A DNA stretch of 64,000 nt from Alphaproteobacteria bacterium (GCA_020850755.1 JADZEB010000052.1:1-64000); one strand, 5' to 3'; positions 47,649-57,480 are shown, counted from the stretch's first letter. The notes: generated from the letters alone by a model not told the origin. Translations and numbers: made by a program.

Positions 47649-48619
47649 CACCGCCGCCCGCCGAAGGCACGATCGTCGCCAAGCCCGCCGCAACGCCCGC
47701 CCCCGACAGCGAGGTGCAGGCGGAAACCGCGCCCGCCGCGGTGCGGGTGGAAACCCCGCTTCGTCGCTTCATCGTCGATTTCTGCGACAGTCCGCTGGCG
47801 CTGTTCGGGCTGGCGGTGTTCGCGGTCATCGCCTTCATCGCCATCTTCGCGCCCTGGATCAGCCCGCAGAACCCCTACGACCTTGCCCAGCTCGACATCA
47901 TGGACGGGCGGCTCGAGCCCGGCTCGCAGAGCATGGACGGCAAGACCTTCTATCTCGGCACCGACGACCAGGGCCGCGACATGATGTCGGGCATCTTCTA
48001 CGGGTTGCGCATCTCGCTGCTGGTGGGCGCGGGCTCGGCCCTGATCGCGCTCCTGGTCGGCACCACGCTCGGGCTCACCGCCGCCTTCTTCGGCGGGCGG
48101 GTGGACAGCGTGATCATGCGCATCGTCGATCTCCAGCTCTCCTTCCCCACCATCCTGGTGGCGCTGATGATCCTGGCGATCCTGGGCAAGGGTATCGCCA
48201 ACGTCGTGCTTGCCCTTGTCATCGTGCAATGGGCCTATTACGCGCGCACCGTGCGCGGCTCGGCCCTGGTCGAGCGGCGGCGCGAATATATCGAGGCGGC
48301 GCAGTGCCTTGCCCTGCCCAACCGGCGCATCCTGTTCCGCCATCTCCTGCCCAACTGCCTGCCGCCGCTGATCGTGGTCGGCACGATGCAGGTCGCGCAC
48401 TCGATCTCGCTCGAGGCGACGCTCTCCTTCCTCGGTGTCGGCGTGCCGATCACCGAACCCTCGCTCGGCCTGCTGATCGCCAACGGTTTCGAGTACATGC
48501 TCTCGGGCAAGTACTGGATCAGCTTCTATCCGGGCATCGCGCTGCTGGTGACCATCGTCTCGATCAATCTCGTGGGCGATCACCTGCGCGACGTTCTCAA
48601 CCCGCGCCTGCAGAAGTAA
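47645..48619 (+). CDS. dppC: Peptide ABC transporter permease, DppC type
   Basis: This 324-residue protein is the second permease. A ~35-residue polar N-terminus precedes six membrane segments; LGTDDQGRDMMSGIFYGLRIS and EYIEAAQCLALPNRRILFRH are the DppC signatures, and the C-terminus LVGDHLRDVLNPRLQK is normal for the family. Its terminator codon is TAA (48617-48619), the only TAA ending a gene in this window. The next gene starts 12 bases on in the same frame and lacks a good ribosome binding site, so readthrough would give a DppC-DppD fusion. Confidence 0.93.
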   Translation: MTPPPAEGTIVAKPAATPAPDSEVQAETAPAAVRVETPLRRFIVDFCDSPLALFGLAVFAVIAFIAIFAPWISPQNPYDLAQLDIMDGRLEPGSQSMDGKTFYLGTDDQGRDMMSGIFYGLRISLLVGAGSALIALLVGTTLGLTAAFFGGRVDSVIMRIVDLQLSFPTILVALMILAILGKGIANVVLALVIVQWAYYARTVRGSALVERRREYIEAAQCLALPNRRILFRHLLPNCLPPLIVVGTMQVAHSISLEATLSFLGVGVPITEPSLGLLIANGFEYMLSGKYWISFYPGIALLVTIVSINLVGDHLRDVLNPRLQK

Positions 48620-48628
48620 GCCCCGCCG

Positions 48629-49659
48629 ATGAGCCTTGCCGCGCCCGCCTCTGCCGCGGCGGCCCCCGCCGCCGTGCCCGCGACCGCCGCCCCGCCCACG
48701 CTCGAGGTGCGCGGCCTGCGCACCCACTTCTTCACCCGCGCCGGCGTGGTGAAGGCGGTCGATGACGTGTCCTTCACCGTGCGCAAGGGCAAGATCATGG
48801 GCCTGGTGGGCGAATCCGGCTCGGGCAAGACCGTCACCGGCTTCTCGGTGATCGGGCTGGTCGATCCGCCCGGCCGCATCGTCGATGGCGAGATCCTGTT
48901 CCACGGCCAGAACCTTGCCCGCCTGTCCGAGGAGGAGATGCGCAAGCTGCGTGGCAACCGCATCGCCATGATCTTCCAGGACCCGATGATGACGCTCAAT
49001 CCGGTCCTGCGCGTCGATACCCAGATGATCGAGACCGTGCTGGCGCACGAGAAGGTGGACAAGGAAACCGCCCGCCAGCGCGCCCGCGACGCCTTGGGCC
49101 AGGTCGGCATCCCGAGCCCGGACGAGCGGCTGAAATCCTATCCGCACCAGTTCTCGGGCGGCATGCGCCAGCGCGTGGCGATCGCGATCGCGCTCCTGCA
49201 CAAGCCCGAGCTGATCATCGCCGACGAGCCGACCACCGCGCTCGACGTGACGATCCAGGGCCAGATCCTGTTCGAGGTGCAGAAGCTCTGCCGCGACTCG
49301 GGCACCAGCCTGATGTGGATCACGCACGACCTTTCCGTGGTGGCGGGCCTGGCGGACGATATCTGCGTGATGTATGCCGGCCGCGTGGTCGAGAAGGGCA
49401 CGGTGGACGAGGTGCTCGACCGTCCGCTCCATCCCTATACGCGCGGGCTGATCGGCTCGGTGCCAAGCCGCAACGTGCGCGGCAAGCCGCTCGTGCAGAT
49501 CCCGGGCATGACGCCCTCTCTCCTGAACCTGCCCAGGGGCTGCGCCTTCCGCAGCCGCTGCCCGCGCGCCGATGATGCCTGCATGAGCGAACCCGCCATC
49601 ACCGAGCCCCTGCCGGGGCGCGAGATACGCTGCGTCCACCCGCACCTGGAGGGCGCGGC

Positions 49660-49663
<4 letters not shown>
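48629..49663 (+). CDS. dppD: Peptide ABC transporter ATPase, DppD type
   Basis: This 344-residue ATPase has Walker A GESGSGKT, signature FSGGMRQRVAIA, Walker B LIIADEPTTALD, and the C-terminal oligopeptide/dipeptide domain with the Cys-rich loop GCAFRSRCPRADDACM. An unusual alanine/proline-rich N-terminus of ~28 residues precedes LEVRGLRTHFFT. It energises the DppBC channel together with DppF. The start ATG 48629 has only a weak AGAAG upstream. Its stop overlaps the next ATG by four bases. Confidence 0.93.
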
Positions 49664-50745
<1,082 letters not shown>

Positions 50746-50833
50746 GGCACAGGCAACGCGCAGGCAGGGCGCCTGCGCGCCGGGGCGGCCGTTACACTCG
50801 GTTTCACTTCGGAACGGGCAGGCGCGCGGGCGG

Positions 50834-50847
50834 GATGCTATAGCATC
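50834..50847. promoter_or_regulatory. 14-base perfect palindrome upstream of cytochrome b561 gene
   Basis: GATGCTATAGCATC is an exact inverted repeat 84 bases before the b561 start. Its right part with the following GG (CTATAGCATCGG) recurs near 12382. It may be an operator or contain a TATAGC -10 element. Confidence 0.4.
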
Positions 50848-50930
50848 GGCCGGATCATCGCGGCACGACACCTGCCGGGGGCGCCTGCGCCGCGGGTCCA
50901 TCCTCAGAGGCTTTTCCGAGGAGCCGCACC

Positions 50931-51536
50931 ATGGCCCTGCCCCAAGCCCCCGCCGCTGCCATCGACACGCCGCCCGACACAGGGACCGCTGCCGCTGCCG
51001 GCTATTCCGGGGTTTCGATCGCCCTGCACTGGATCGTCGCGGCGCTGACGATCTACCTGTTCGTCAATGGCGAACAATTCGCCGGCCTGCCGCGCGGGCC
51101 AGAGGCCGGCGCCCTGCGCGCCTTGCACAATTCCGTCGGCATGATCGCCATCCTGGTCTTCGCCCTGCGCATCGTCTGGCGCATCCGGCGCGGCACGCCG
51201 CCCGCGGGCAACGAATCGCCCGCGCTCAACCTGCTGGCGGGGCTGGTCCATTGGGGGCTGCTGGCGGCGCTGGTGGTGCTGTCGGTCACCGGGCCGCTGG
51301 CGATCTGGTCGGGCGGGCGCGGCATCGCCGTGTTCGGACTGTTCACCATCCCCTCGCCAATGGCGCGCAACGGCGCTGTCCATCTCTGGTCCGAGGTGAT
51401 CCACGGCTATGCCTCGGACGCGCTGGTCCCGCTCGTGCTCCTGCATGTCGCGGGCGCGATCAAGCACAGCCTGTCCGTGCGCGAGATGGGCGGCGGGCTC
51501 ATCCGCATGCTGCGCGCGGTGCCGCGCGGGCACTAG
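50931..51536 (+). CDS. Cytochrome b561, diheme type
   Basis: This 201-residue protein has four membrane helices and the cytochrome b561 fold (COG3038). Probable haem histidines lie in SIALHWIVAALTIY, ALHNSVGMIAILVFALRIVW, and VIHGYASDALVPLVLLHVAG. Such proteins move electrons between quinol and periplasmic acceptors, and one class disproportionates superoxide. ATG 50931 follows GAGGAGC. A polar ~25-residue N-terminus rich in Ala/Pro precedes the first helix. It converges on moaE with a small hairpin between. Confidence 0.87.
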   Translation: MALPQAPAAAIDTPPDTGTAAAAGYSGVSIALHWIVAALTIYLFVNGEQFAGLPRGPEAGALRALHNSVGMIAILVFALRIVWRIRRGTPPAGNESPALNLLAGLVHWGLLAALVVLSVTGPLAIWSGGRGIAVFGLFTIPSPMARNGAVHLWSEVIHGYASDALVPLVLLHVAGAIKHSLSVREMGGGLIRMLRAVPRGH

Positions 51537-51538
51537 AT

Positions 51539-51553
51539 CCGCGCCCCGCGCGG
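51539..51553. terminator. Small hairpin between cytochrome b561 and moaE
   Basis: CCGCGC (51539-51544) and GCGCGG (51548-51553) form a 6-bp stem with a three-base loop, between convergent stop codons. Confidence 0.45.
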
Positions 51554-51561
51554 ACTGTGCC

Positions 51562-52395
51562 CTAGCCCGGCGCGATCTCGAGCCGGGTCGGTGCGGCCGG
51601 ATCGGCGGCGAAGGCGCGGCTGCGCGCGGCGCGCGCGGCCGAGGGGCCGTATTCCTCGTCCAGCCATGCGATCACATCCTCGGCCAGCCAGGGACCGAGC
51701 GAGGTCCGGTAGCCGGGCCAGGATTGCTGCAGGGCGTGCCAGTCATTGTCCGCGCGCCGCTCGAGCCACAGCCCGCCCCCGCGCAGGAACAGGATGACGA
51801 AGCGCGGACCCTTGTGCTCGGCCTCGGACAGGGCGGCACCGGCGCGCGCGGCTTGCGCTGCGGCGACGCCGATCGGCGGCGGCGTGCTGCCGGCGGTCGC
51901 GGCGTCCGGCGCATTGACCGGGGCCGCGGCGCCCGCCCGCGCCCAGCGCAGGGCGGCCGCATCGTCGCTTTCGCGCGCCTCGACCCAGCGCCCGCCCGCC
52001 TCCGTCTCCTCGTGCTTCCAGAACGGCGCGCCGGTTTTCAGCCAGTCGATCAGGAAGGCGGCGGCATCGAGCGCGGCCTGGCGGTGCGCCGAGGCCGTCG
52101 CCACCAGCACGATATTCTCGCCCGGCAGCAGGCGCCCGACGCGATGGATCACGGTGCAGCCGAGCAGCGGCCAGCGGGCTTGCGCCTCGGCGACGATGGC
52201 GCCGAGCGCGCGCTCGGTCATGGCGGGATAGTGCTCGAGCGTCATCGCCCGCACCGGGGCGCCGTCGGCCGATTTGTCCGCGCGCACCGTGCCCACGAAC
52301 AGCGCGATGCCGCCGATATCGCTGCGCCCGGCGGAAAGTGCCGCGACCTCGGCGGCAACATCGAAATCCGCTTCCTGGACGGCGATGCGCGCCAC
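51562..52395 (-). CDS. moaE: Molybdopterin synthase large subunit MoaE with extra C-terminal domain
   Basis: Residues 1-150 are MoaE, the catalytic subunit that adds two sulfurs to precursor Z. GGIALFVGTVRADKSADG, TLEHYPAMTERAL, IHRVGRLLPGENIVLVATAS and the active Lys region LKTGAPFWKHEETEAGGRW are all present. The protein then continues for ~125 residues not found in MoaE: an alanine-rich linker followed by GPRFVILFLRGGGLWLERR, WPGYRTSLGPWLAEDV and IAWLDEEYGPSAARAARS, which look like a folded domain. I do not recognise this part. The start is GTG 52393-52395, four bases after moaD. Confidence 0.9.
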   Translation of the reverse strand: MARIAVQEADFDVAAEVAALSAGRSDIGGIALFVGTVRADKSADGAPVRAMTLEHYPAMTERALGAIVAEAQARWPLLGCTVIHRVGRLLPGENIVLVATASAHRQAALDAAAFLIDWLKTGAPFWKHEETEAGGRWVEARESDDAAALRWARAGAAAPVNAPDAATAGSTPPPIGVAAAQAARAGAALSEAEHKGPRFVILFLRGGGLWLERRADNDWHALQQSWPGYRTSLGPWLAEDVIAWLDEEYGPSAARAARSRAFAADPAAPTRLEIAPG

Positions 52396-52399
52396 GGCG

Positions 52400-52651
52400 C
52401 TAGCCGCCCGTCACCGGCGGGAAGAAGGCCACCTCGTCGCCCATGCGCACGGGCGCGTCGGGGCCGGCGAAGTCCTGGTTCACGGCGCAGCGCACCAGCC
52501 TGGTGTCGGCGAAGGCCGCCTCGTGCGCCGGGCTCTGCGTTCGCAGCCAGGCCACCAGCTGCGCCACGGTGGCCACATCGGGCGGCGGTGCGACCTCCTC
52601 CTCGGCGCGGCCGATCTTCTGGCGCATCCAGGCGAAGTAGAGGAGCTTCAT
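52400..52651 (-). CDS. moaD: Molybdopterin synthase small subunit MoaD
   Basis: This 83-residue ubiquitin-like protein carries sulfur to MoaE as a C-terminal thiocarboxylate. It begins MKLLYFAWMRQKIGRAEEEV and ends GDEVAFFPPVTGG, with the essential terminal Gly-Gly. Its ATG overlaps the stop of the upstream lipoprotein gene by four bases, and moaE follows after four bases, so the three are a coupled unit. Confidence 0.95.
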   Translation of the reverse strand: MKLLYFAWMRQKIGRAEEEVAPPPDVATVAQLVAWLRTQSPAHEAAFADTRLVRCAVNQDFAGPDAPVRMGDEVAFFPPVTGG

Positions 52652-53367
52652 CGCGGGAACTGGACGGGGCGGATCGTGCCGTCGGCGCCGAAGGCGGTGC
52701 CGCTGGCGCCGTCGCGATGGATGGTGCCGGGGCCGGAGGGGCCGAGATAGCCCATCACCCGGCGCGAGCCCGGCCCGATCACCACCGTCTCGCCATCCGC
52801 CGTGGTGGCGGTGCGCGGCGCCCGGGGCTCGGCCTCGGCGGCTTCGGACGGCGTGCGGCGGGCAAGATCGGCCAGGCTGGGCCGGCCCGCGGGCGTCGGG
52901 CTGAACTCGGTCTGCGGGCGCAGGGGCGGGGGCGTGATGCTGCCGGGCGTGCGCTGCGGCGGGGGCGGGGCGCGCATCGGATCGCGGCTGAGCTGGCGCG
53001 TTTCGCCCGGCAGGGCGGGCGAGGGGCCGGTATTGCCGGAGGTCGTCCGGGCCCGCCGCGCCGAGCCTGGCCGCGCCGCAGGCCGTGCGGGACTGGCCGC
53101 CGGGGCGGCCTCGCTCGCCGCCGGCTGCGGGGCGGAGACGCCGGCGCCGCCGCCCGACACCGACGCGGTGGTGATGCCATACATGCCGGTTTCCCGCTCG
53201 GCGGCGAGCGCGGCCAGCCGCTCGGGCGTGACCGTGCCATCGGGTGCCGGATGCGCGGCGGTGTGCGGGGTGATGTCGTCGATCGTGGCGCAGGCGGAAA
53301 GGCCGAGCGCCATCGTCCCCAGCAGCAAGGCTGCGAGCCTTCCCGTCCTGGCAGTGCGCAAGGTCAT
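52648..53367 (-). CDS. Low-complexity lipoprotein of unknown function
   Basis: This 239-residue protein has a lipoprotein signal with lipobox LSAC at residues 23-26, so it should be lipid-anchored at Cys26. The mature part is mostly Ala/Pro/Arg-rich and disordered (PAASEAAPAASPARPAARPG), ending in a more ordered section VVIGPGSRRVMGYLGPSGPG. I do not recognise it. Its stop overlaps the moaD start by four bases, an odd partner for molybdopterin genes, perhaps chance placement. ATG 53365-53367 is the start. Confidence 0.7.
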   Translation of the reverse strand: MTLRTARTGRLAALLLGTMALGLSACATIDDITPHTAAHPAPDGTVTPERLAALAAERETGMYGITTASVSGGGAGVSAPQPAASEAAPAASPARPAARPGSARRARTTSGNTGPSPALPGETRQLSRDPMRAPPPPQRTPGSITPPPLRPQTEFSPTPAGRPSLADLARRTPSEAAEAEPRAPRTATTADGETVVIGPGSRRVMGYLGPSGPGTIHRDGASGTAFGADGTIRPVQFPR

Positions 53368-53443
53368 GCTCGCGGTTCCTTTGGCTTGGCCGCCCGACCG
53401 GTGCGGCGCGATGCAGCTAAAATGCGCCTTGGCCGGCCCCGTC

Positions 53444-54022
53444 TCAAGAGGCGCGGGCGCGGGCCCTGGCGGCGGCGGTGGCAGTGGCGGCCGCCCCCTC
53501 GGTTGCCGCCTCGGCGGCCGAGGGGGGCGCGGCCAGGAAGCGCATGACGAAAGCTTCCACCGCCGCCGGATCGTTCAGCGGCAGGAGCGGGCGCGCGAGG
53601 CCGGGCAGCGCGGCGGCGTCGGAGGCGACCGCGATCACCTGCGCATCCTCGGGCCAGAGCGGCGGCTTTCCGATCGCCGGGCGGTGCACCTCGATCTTCG
53701 GGAAGGGATGGGTCTTGAACCCTTCCACCAGCACGAGATCGACCGGGGCGAGATGGGCCAGCAGTTCCGGCAGAGCCGGCTCCGGCTCCGCGTGCAACTC
53801 GTGCATCAGCGCCCAGCGCTGGCCGGAGGCAACCAGCACCTCGCGCGCCCCGGCGACGCGGTGGCGATGGGTGTCCTTGCCGGGGCGGTCGATGTCGAAG
53901 CCGTGATGGGCGTGCTTGACGGTGGAGATGCCCACCCCGCGCGCAACCAGGCGCGGGATCACCGCGTCCAGAAGCGTGGTCTTGCCGCTGCCCGACCAGC
54001 CGACAATTCCGAGAACCCGCAT
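53444..54022 (-). CDS. mobB: Molybdopterin-guanine dinucleotide biosynthesis protein MobB
   Basis: This 192-residue P-loop GTPase fits MobB, an adaptor in molybdopterin guanine dinucleotide formation. Walker A is GWSGSGKTT; ISTVKHAHHGFDIDRPGKDT and LVLVEGFKTHPFPKIEVHR are characteristic. The C-terminal 25 residues are alanine-rich low complexity ([20 protein letters not shown]). ATG 54020-54022 gives the expected MRVLGIVG start. It lies 52 bases after pgsA and before moaDE, which serve the same cofactor. Confidence 0.93.
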   Translation of the reverse strand: MRVLGIVGWSGSGKTTLLDAVIPRLVARGVGISTVKHAHHGFDIDRPGKDTHRHRVAGAREVLVASGQRWALMHELHAEPEPALPELLAHLAPVDLVLVEGFKTHPFPKIEVHRPAIGKPPLWPEDAQVIAVASDAAALPGLARPLLPLNDPAAVEAFVMRFLAAPPSAAEAATEGAAATATAAARARARAS

Positions 54023-54074
54023 GCGCCGTCCTTTCCCCTTGGCCCTGCAGTCTGCCGCGTAGTGTGCCGCGCGC

Positions 54075-54698
54075 TCAGCCGCCCGGGCCGGAGCGGCGCC
54101 GCGCCTCTGGCGTGCGCGCGGCATCGTTGCCCATGGCGTGGCCAAGCCCGGTGCGCAGATAGTCCCAGCCGGTGACGATGGTCAGGCCGGCGGCGACCCA
54201 CAGCATCGCCTCGCCGATCGCGGTCACCGGCAGGAAGGCGAGCGCCAGCAGCGGCGCGGCGGAATCGCCGCCGATCAGGGTCCCGATCGCCACCATCTGC
54301 ACGCCGGTTTTCACCTTGGCGAGCCGCGTCACCGGCAGGCCGAGCGCGTTGACGCTGGCCAGGAACTCGCGCAGGCCGGAAACCAGGATCTCGCGCAGCA
54401 TGATCACGATCGCCGGGATCAGCGCCCATTTCGACATGCGGTCGAAGCCGACCAGCAGCATCAGCGTGGCCCCGACCAGGAGCTTGTCGGCGATCGGGTC
54501 GAACAGGCGACCGAAATCGCTCGACCGCTTGCGCGCGCGGGCAAGCTTGCCGTCGAGATAGTCGGTGAAGGCGGCAAGGATGAACAGGGCGCAGGCGGCC
54601 AGGTGCGCCCACGCGCCGCCGACGAAGAACAGCACGACAAAAACCGGTATCGCTGCCATCCGCGAGACGGTCAGCAGATTGGGAAGATCGTTCAGCAC
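54075..54698 (-). CDS. pgsA: CDP-diacylglycerol-glycerol-3-phosphate phosphatidyltransferase
   Basis: PgsA makes phosphatidylglycerol phosphate in the inner membrane. The CDP-alcohol motif is complete in DYLDGKLARARKRSSDFG then RLFDPIADK (D-x2-D-G-x2-A-R-x8-G-x3-D-x3-D). Several membrane helices follow. I choose GTG 54696-54698 as start because AGGAAGGA lies eight bases upstream and the protein then begins near NDLPNLLTVSR as in relatives (207 residues); ATG 54741-54743 would add 15 residues and overlap uvrC. The C-terminus is a polar Arg/Pro-rich tail. uvrC-pgsA-moaDE order is common in alphaproteobacteria. Confidence 0.93.
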   Translation of the reverse strand: MLNDLPNLLTVSRMAAIPVFVVLFFVGGAWAHLAACALFILAAFTDYLDGKLARARKRSSDFGRLFDPIADKLLVGATLMLLVGFDRMSKWALIPAIVIMLREILVSGLREFLASVNALGLPVTRLAKVKTGVQMVAIGTLIGGDSAAPLLALAFLPVTAIGEAMLWVAAGLTIVTGWDYLRTGLGHAMGNDAARTPEARRRSGPGG

Positions 54699-54729
54699 CA
54701 AGACTGTCCTTCCTGGCCGGCGCGTCCCT

Positions 54730-56730
54730 TCATGTGCGGCCATCGGCGGCGATCTTATCCGCCAGCATGCCCGGATGGAAATGCTCGTAGATGCGCCTGG
54801 CCATGGCGCGGTTGATGCCAGGCACGGCTTCGAGGTCGGACAGGCCCGCCTGCGCCACGCCGCGCGCCGAGCCGAAATGATGCAGCAGCGCCTTCTTGCG
54901 TGCCGGTCCCACGCCGGGCAGATCGTCGAGTGCGGATCGCGTCATCGCCTTGCCCCGCCCGCTGCGATGGGCGCCGATGGCGAAGCGGTGCGCCTCGTCG
55001 CGCAGGCGTTGCAGGAAGTAGAGCACGGGGTCGCGCGGCGGCAGGCCGAAGGGCTCGCGGCCCGGCAGGAAGAAGCGCTCGCGCCCGGCATCACGATCGG
55101 GGCCCTTGGCGATCGCCACCAGCGGCACATCCTCGACGCCGAGGTCGCGCAGCACCGCTTCGGCCGCGGCGAGCTGGCCGGCGCCGCCATCGATCAGTAC
55201 GAGGTCGGGCCAGTCCTCGCCCTCGCGTTCGGGATTCTCCTTGAGCGCGCGCGAGAAGCGGCGCGTCAGCACCTCGCGCATCATGGCGTAGTCGTCGCCC
55301 GGCGGCAGCGGGCCCTTGATGCGGAAGCTGCGATAGGCTGGCTTGCGGAACCCCTCGCGCCCGGCCACCACCATCACGCCATAGGGCTCGCGGCCCATGG
55401 TGTGGCTGTTGTCGTAGACCTCGATCCGCTCGGGCGGGCCGGGCAGGGCGAAGACCGTGGCGAGGCCCTCCAGCAGCTCGGCCTGGGCCGCGCCCTCGGC
55501 CATGCGCCGCTCCAGCGCCTCGCGCGCGTTCAGAAGGGCATGGGCCAGCACGCGCTGGCGCTCGCCGCGCTGCGGCGCGTGCAGATCGACCTTGCGTCCG
55601 GCCTTGAGCGCAAGCGCCTCGGCGATCAGCGCCTGCTCGGGCAGCGGGTGGGACACCAGCACGGTGCGCGGCGGCGGCTTGTCGTCGTAGAATTGACCAA
55701 TGAAGGCGGCGAGCACGTCCGGCGCCTCCTCGCTCCGGGCGTGGCTGGGGAAATAGGCGCGGTTGCCGTTGTTGCGCCCGCCGCGCACGAAGAACACCTG
55801 GACGCAGCTTTGCCCGCCCGCCTGCCAGAGCGCGATCACGTCGGCATCGCCGAGCGCCTGCGGGTTGACGTCGCTCTGCTGCTGGACATGGGTCAGGCCG
55901 CGGATGCGGTCGCGCAGCGTGGCGGCGCGCTCGAAGGCCAGCGCGGCGGCGGCGGCTTCCATCTCGGCGGCAAGCGCGCGCTGCACGCCGGCCGTCTCGC
56001 CGCGCAGGAAGGCGCGCGCCTGCTCGACGAGCCTGGCGTAGTCGGCAGGCGCGATGCGCCCGACGCAAGGCGCGGCGCAGCGCTTGATCTGGTAGAGCAG
56101 GCAGGGCCGGGTGCGGCTCTCGAACACAGAATCCGAGCAGGAGCGCAAGAGGAAGGCGCGTTGCAGGGCGGTCAGCGTCTGGTTCACCGCCCAGGCCGAG
56201 GCGAAGGGGCCGAAATAGCTGCCCGGCCGGCTGTGCGCGCCGCGATGCTTCACCACCTGCGGGAAGTCGTGCCCGGCCGTGAGCAGGAGCCAGGGGAAGC
56301 TCTTGTCGTCGCGCAGCACGATGTTGAAGCGCGGGCGCAAGCGCTTGATCAGATTGCTTTCCAGCAGGAGCGCCTCGGGCTCGGTGCGGGTCAGCACCAC
56401 CTCCAGCGCGGCGGTGTCGGTGACCATGCGGCGCAGCCGCTCGGGCAGGCGGCCGAGCTGGGTGTAGCTGGCGACGCGCTTCTTCAGGCTGCGCGCCTTG
56501 CCGACATAGAGCGCCTCGCCCTTGGCATCGAGCATGCGATAGACGCCGGGCCCGGGCGGCAGGGTGGGCAGCGCCGCCTCGATCACGGCCACGCCGCGCG
56601 GCGGCGGCGGCGCCTGAGAAGCGGTGTCCGGTGCTGCCGCCAAGGGCTTCTCCGGCATGGGTTCGGCGCCGGGGCCGGGCGCCGGGTCGGGTGGCTCGGG
56701 CGGCGGGTTTTTAGATGAATTTTCGGTCAT
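54730..56730 (-). CDS. uvrC: Excinuclease ABC subunit C
   Basis: UvrC makes both incisions in nucleotide excision repair after UvrA-UvrB damage recognition. The 666-residue protein has a GIY-YIG nuclease domain ([20 protein letters not shown]), a Cys-rich segment [19 protein letters not shown], a UVR motif near residue 250, the RNase H-like endonuclease core ([34 protein letters not shown]) and C-terminal helix-hairpin-helix ([20 protein letters not shown]). The first ~45 residues are a Pro/Ala-rich extension absent from most UvrC proteins. ATG 56728-56730 is the first start. Confidence 0.96.
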   Translation of the reverse strand: MTENSSKNPPPEPPDPAPGPGAEPMPEKPLAAAPDTASQAPPPPRGVAVIEAALPTLPPGPGVYRMLDAKGEALYVGKARSLKKRVASYTQLGRLPERLRRMVTDTAALEVVLTRTEPEALLLESNLIKRLRPRFNIVLRDDKSFPWLLLTAGHDFPQVVKHRGAHSRPGSYFGPFASAWAVNQTLTALQRAFLLRSCSDSVFESRTRPCLLYQIKRCAAPCVGRIAPADYARLVEQARAFLRGETAGVQRALAAEMEAAAAALAFERAATLRDRIRGLTHVQQQSDVNPQALGDADVIALWQAGGQSCVQVFFVRGGRNNGNRAYFPSHARSEEAPDVLAAFIGQFYDDKPPPRTVLVSHPLPEQALIAEALALKAGRKVDLHAPQRGERQRVLAHALLNAREALERRMAEGAAQAELLEGLATVFALPGPPERIEVYDNSHTMGREPYGVMVVAGREGFRKPAYRSFRIKGPLPPGDDYAMMREVLTRRFSRALKENPEREGEDWPDLVLIDGGAGQLAAAEAVLRDLGVEDVPLVAIAKGPDRDAGRERFFLPGREPFGLPPRDPVLYFLQRLRDEAHRFAIGAHRSGRGKAMTRSALDDLPGVGPARKKALLHHFGSARGVAQAGLSDLEAVPGINRAMARRIYEHFHPGMLADKIAADGRT

Positions 56731-57004
56731 GTTCTCGTGCCCGGGCGCGCCCGGCGACTTGTCCACCGAAGCTGTGGAAAACCCTGTTGGCAAAGGGTGC
56801 GCAGCCGCCGGAGTCGCGCAGAAACCCTAGTGATGCTGGAGTCTGCACAAGAAATGTGCACATTTATTAACCCATTGATTTTGAAGCGATCGACTGTTGT
56901 GCGGAGTCATCAAAGCTCGACACAACGGAAACAAGGCTTGCTAAGTCGTTGCAAATGGCGCGGTTCGGCTGCGTGTGCACAACTGACGCGAGCTTGGCCC
57001 GATT
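56731..57004. promoter_or_regulatory. A+T-rich gap with DnaA-box-like sites; candidate oriC or promoter region
   Basis: This gap between folB and uvrC is strikingly A+T-rich for this genome. It holds TTTTCCACA on the minus strand (56773-56781), which fits the DnaA box TTWTNCACA; TTGTCCACC (56759-56767) and TTGTGCACA (minus strand, 56974-56982) as near matches; a 14-base perfect palindrome AAATGTGCACATTT (56852-56865); and the A+T run TTTATTAACCCATTGATTTT (56863-56882). This resembles a replication origin, but a strong regulated uvrC promoter is also possible. No gene is present. Confidence 0.4.
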
Positions 57005-57466
57005 CTACCCTTGACGGCGCTCGATCTCCACGCCCGCGGAAAAGGCATCGGGGAACACGTCGAGCTTCTCCACCCGCACCCGCGCCAGGCGCACGCGCGG
57101 GTCGGCCAGGGCCGCCTCGGCGATGCGCTCGGCCAGGGTCTCGACCAGGTTGACATGGCCCTGCGCCACGATCCGGCGCACGGCATCGGCAAGCTGCTCG
57201 TAGCAGACGACGCGGGACAGCTCGTCGGCGCCGGAGCCGGGCGTCGTGGCGGGGCCCGGCGCCGGAGCTGGGCGCGTGGCCGGCCCGCGCGACAGCCCGT
57301 CCGCCTCCTCGGCCACGGCTAGGTCGAGGTTGATGCAAAGGCGCTGCGCCGCCTCCTGCTCATGGCGATGGACGCCGATCCGCCCCGACAGCACCAGGTC
57401 GCGGATGAAGACATGGCGCAGGCCGAGCGCGGCTTCGGCCAGGCGGCGGGGCAGGGTGTCGGTCAT
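57005..57466 (-). CDS. folB: Dihydroneopterin aldolase with proline-rich insert
   Basis: FolB cleaves dihydroneopterin in folate synthesis. The 153-residue protein has the tunnelling fold signatures VFIRDLVLSGRIGVHRHEQE, NLVETLAERIAEAALADP and VRVEKLDVFPDAFSAGVEI, including the conserved Glu and Lys. It is ~30 residues longer than usual because of an insert, GPATRPAPAPGPATTPGSG, after EEADGLSR. The insert corresponds to a DNA repeat at 57226-57280. ATG 57464-57466 is the start. It is 14 bases downstream of the SDR gene on the same strand. Confidence 0.9.
   Translation of the reverse strand: MTDTLPRRLAEAALGLRHVFIRDLVLSGRIGVHRHEQEAAQRLCINLDLAVAEEADGLSRGPATRPAPAPGPATTPGSGADELSRVVCYEQLADAVRRIVAQGHVNLVETLAERIAEAALADPRVRLARVRVEKLDVFPDAFSAGVEIERRQG
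57226..57280 (-). repeat. Imperfect 31-bp-period repeat inside folB
   Basis: The sequence starting cggcgccggagc occurs at 57226-57250 and again at 57257-57280 with few differences. It encodes the proline-rich insert in FolB. Confidence 0.6.
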
Positions 57467-57480
57467 GGCGCGGGGGGGGC

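Noticed and set aside
56700-56760. LexA (SOS) box upstream of uvrC
   Set aside because: I looked for GTTC-N7-GTTC or GAAC-N7-GAAC near the start and found no match on either strand.
56863-56882. CtrA site in the A+T-rich gap
   Set aside because: TTAA is followed at the correct distance by ATTT, not TTAA, so the match is too weak.
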